From Deltaproteobacteria bacterium (GTDB lineage: Bacteria > Desulfobacterota > DSM-4660 > Desulfatiglandales > Desulfatiglandaceae), in NCBI GenBank assembly GCA_018644785.1, contig JABGPV010000105.1:1-16045 (forward strand): a stretch of 16,045 nucleotides of DNA, in the 5' to 3' direction. The notes beneath the pieces were generated by a model that saw only the letters and a list, made by a program, of their open reading frames with translations, was not told the DNA's origin and did no database searches. The translations under genes and the position numbers were made by a program. Shown piece by piece: positions 15,215 to 16,045 of this stretch (the stretch's first letter is position 1; each line of letters begins with the position of its first letter).

Positions 15215-15865
15215 ATGACCTTCCATCATTTTGAACCATTCTTTGAACGCGTCACCGCAGCAACCCAAATTCGGTCTCAAACGGAATTGGCAGCGGTATT
15301 GGGGATCAACCGCTCCGCCATAACCCAGGCCAAGAAAAAAGGCACGATTCCTGCCAATTGGATCCTTGGGCTGTCACGGAAATTCGGTTTGAACCCTGAC
15401 TGGCTTGAAAGGGGAATCGGTGATCCGAGGGAGAACAAGATCGACCACGACCCTGAATTCGAAAAGATTCCGAAAGTCAATGCGCGCCTTTGCGCAGGCG
15501 GCGGTTCTTTTGAAGTGGGGTCGAATATCCAGGGGTTCTACGCGTTCAGGAAAGACTGGTTGAGCCGGAAAGGAAGCGCCGGTTCAATGGTCCTGATGGA
15601 CATCTTCGGCAACAGCATGGCTCCCGAATTAAAGGACGGGGATACGGTTCTGGTTGATGAATCCCAGAAAGCGATTATTGCCGGTGCACTTTATGCGGTG
15701 GGCATTGAAGACACGGTGATGGTCAAACGGGTGGAAAAGCATCCGAACAACCTGGTACTGCAGAGCGACAACAAGGATTATGCCCCGATTTTTCTGCAGG
15801 AGGCTGAGATGAATATGGCCCGCATCATCGGGAAAGTGGTGTGGGTCAGCAGGGAATATAGATGA
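15215..15865 (+). CDS. CI/LexA-like repressor with HTH and S24 autoprotease domains
   Basis: A 216-residue phage CI-type transcriptional regulator. The N-terminal helix-turn-helix (about 20-45, QTELAAVLGINRSAITQAKK) resembles the phage CI repressor family. The C-terminal S24 domain holds the catalytic Ser134 (FGNSMAPELKDGD) and Lys171 (DTVMVKR). A likely self-cleavage site Ala94-Gly95 is in RLCAGGGSF. Such proteins bind operators as dimers and cut themselves when RecA filaments form after DNA damage. AGGGA (15206-15210) lies 4 nt before the ATG. No other phage structural or integration gene is in the window, so it is either a stand-alone regulator or the edge of a mobile element. Paired palindromes suggest that it represses itself and the next gene. 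Confidence 0.9.
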   Translation: MTFHHFEPFFERVTAATQIRSQTELAAVLGINRSAITQAKKKGTIPANWILGLSRKFGLNPDWLERGIGDPRENKIDHDPEFEKIPKVNARLCAGGGSFEVGSNIQGFYAFRKDWLSRKGSAGSMVLMDIFGNSMAPELKDGDTVLVDESQKAIIAGALYAVGIEDTVMVKRVEKHPNNLVLQSDNKDYAPIFLQEAEMNMARIIGKVVWVSREYR

Positions 15866-15896
15866 AGTGACCGCCGAATATTTTTTTGCCCAACAT

Positions 15897-15912
15897 GTTA
15901 ATAGAGATAAAC
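15897..15912. promoter_or_regulatory. Operator-like palindrome O2 before the downstream gene
   Basis: GTTAAT-AGAG-ATAAAC matches O1 at 12 of 16 positions and keeps the same 6-4-6 layout with one mismatched pair between its arms. It is 38 nt before the ATG of the Cys-rich gene and in the only space where its promoter can lie. I see no strong -35/-10 pair there, so promoter placement is uncertain. Confidence 0.45.
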
Positions 15913-15949
15913 GCAATGTTATTTAAATATACAAACGGAGGTGTGGAAA

Positions 15950-16045
15950 ATGCAACAGAGATTTTGTGGGTGCGGATTTCCCGTATGGGTGCAGTATCGT
16001 TTTTCAGATTCCCAATGCCAACCGCTGTTCTGGTCAAGAGGCGAT
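15950..16045 (+). CDS. Cys-rich protein of unknown function, 3' partial
   Basis: An open frame from ATG at 15950 runs 32 codons to the window end without a stop. A strong ribosome binding site GGAGGT (15937-15942) sits 7 nt upstream, which supports real translation. The visible N-terminus MQQRFCGCGFPVWVQYRFSD contains a Cys-x-Cys pair and a third Cys follows shortly after (residue 23), hinting at a small metal-binding protein. There is no signal peptide. It lies directly after operator O2, so it is the best candidate for a second target of the CI/S24 regulator. The family is not recognised from this fragment. Confidence 0.55.
   Translation, partial: MQQRFCGCGFPVWVQYRFSDSQCQPLFWSRGD

Noticed and set aside
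15215..15865. CI-like regulator taken as evidence of a prophage.
   Set aside because: No integrase, Cro, terminase, capsid or lysis gene is in the window. Stand-alone S24 regulators are common, so a prophage call is not supported here.
1..16045. CRISPR array, rRNA or transposase gene.
   Set aside because: No regularly spaced repeats, no rRNA signatures and no recognisable transposase or integrase reading frame on either strand.

Overview
The window looks like a chromosomal segment from a mesophilic Gram-negative bacterium of the Desulfobacterota (Desulfobacterales-type). This placement is an inference. It rests on the mix of proteins, the AGGATGA heptamer repeats between genes (which I associate with this group) and a moderate GC content. 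Most of the window is core genome. The left edge and the right third are accessory.

Left edge (1-2021): an HsdR-type restriction subunit enters from outside the window. It loses family similarity near 1755 and runs in frame through about 165 nt of unrelated sequence to a stop inside a terminator hairpin, just before a minus-strand tRNA-Arg(CCG). This looks like the scarred edge of a genomic island at a tRNA gene. Next come a DUF4143 AAA ATPase with its own promoter and leader hairpin (2093-3307) and a minus-strand Mut7-C/zinc-ribbon protein (3335-3793).

Core block (3879-10775): purC has a clear promoter and is followed by two small genes of unknown function. Then come tadA, tRNA-Ser(CGA), tRNA-Ser(GGA), dnaX, ebfC and recR, an arrangement like the tadA-dnaX-ybaB-recR neighbourhood of Bacillus. 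The last 24 nt of tadA, including its stop codon, lie inside tRNA-Ser(CGA). A glcD-like FAD oxidase overlaps recR by 4 nt.

Right part (10770-16045): a small minus-strand membrane protein faces a 1021-residue RND/MMPL exporter fused to a C-terminal SAM-dependent methyltransferase. A membrane-anchored polysaccharide deacetylase follows directly. Next is a CI/LexA-like self-cleaving repressor. A 16-bp palindrome overlaps its promoter, and a near-copy lies downstream of it, before a Cys-rich gene that leaves the window. The most notable items are the exporter-methyltransferase fusion, the paired operators around the repressor, and the tadA/tRNA overlap.
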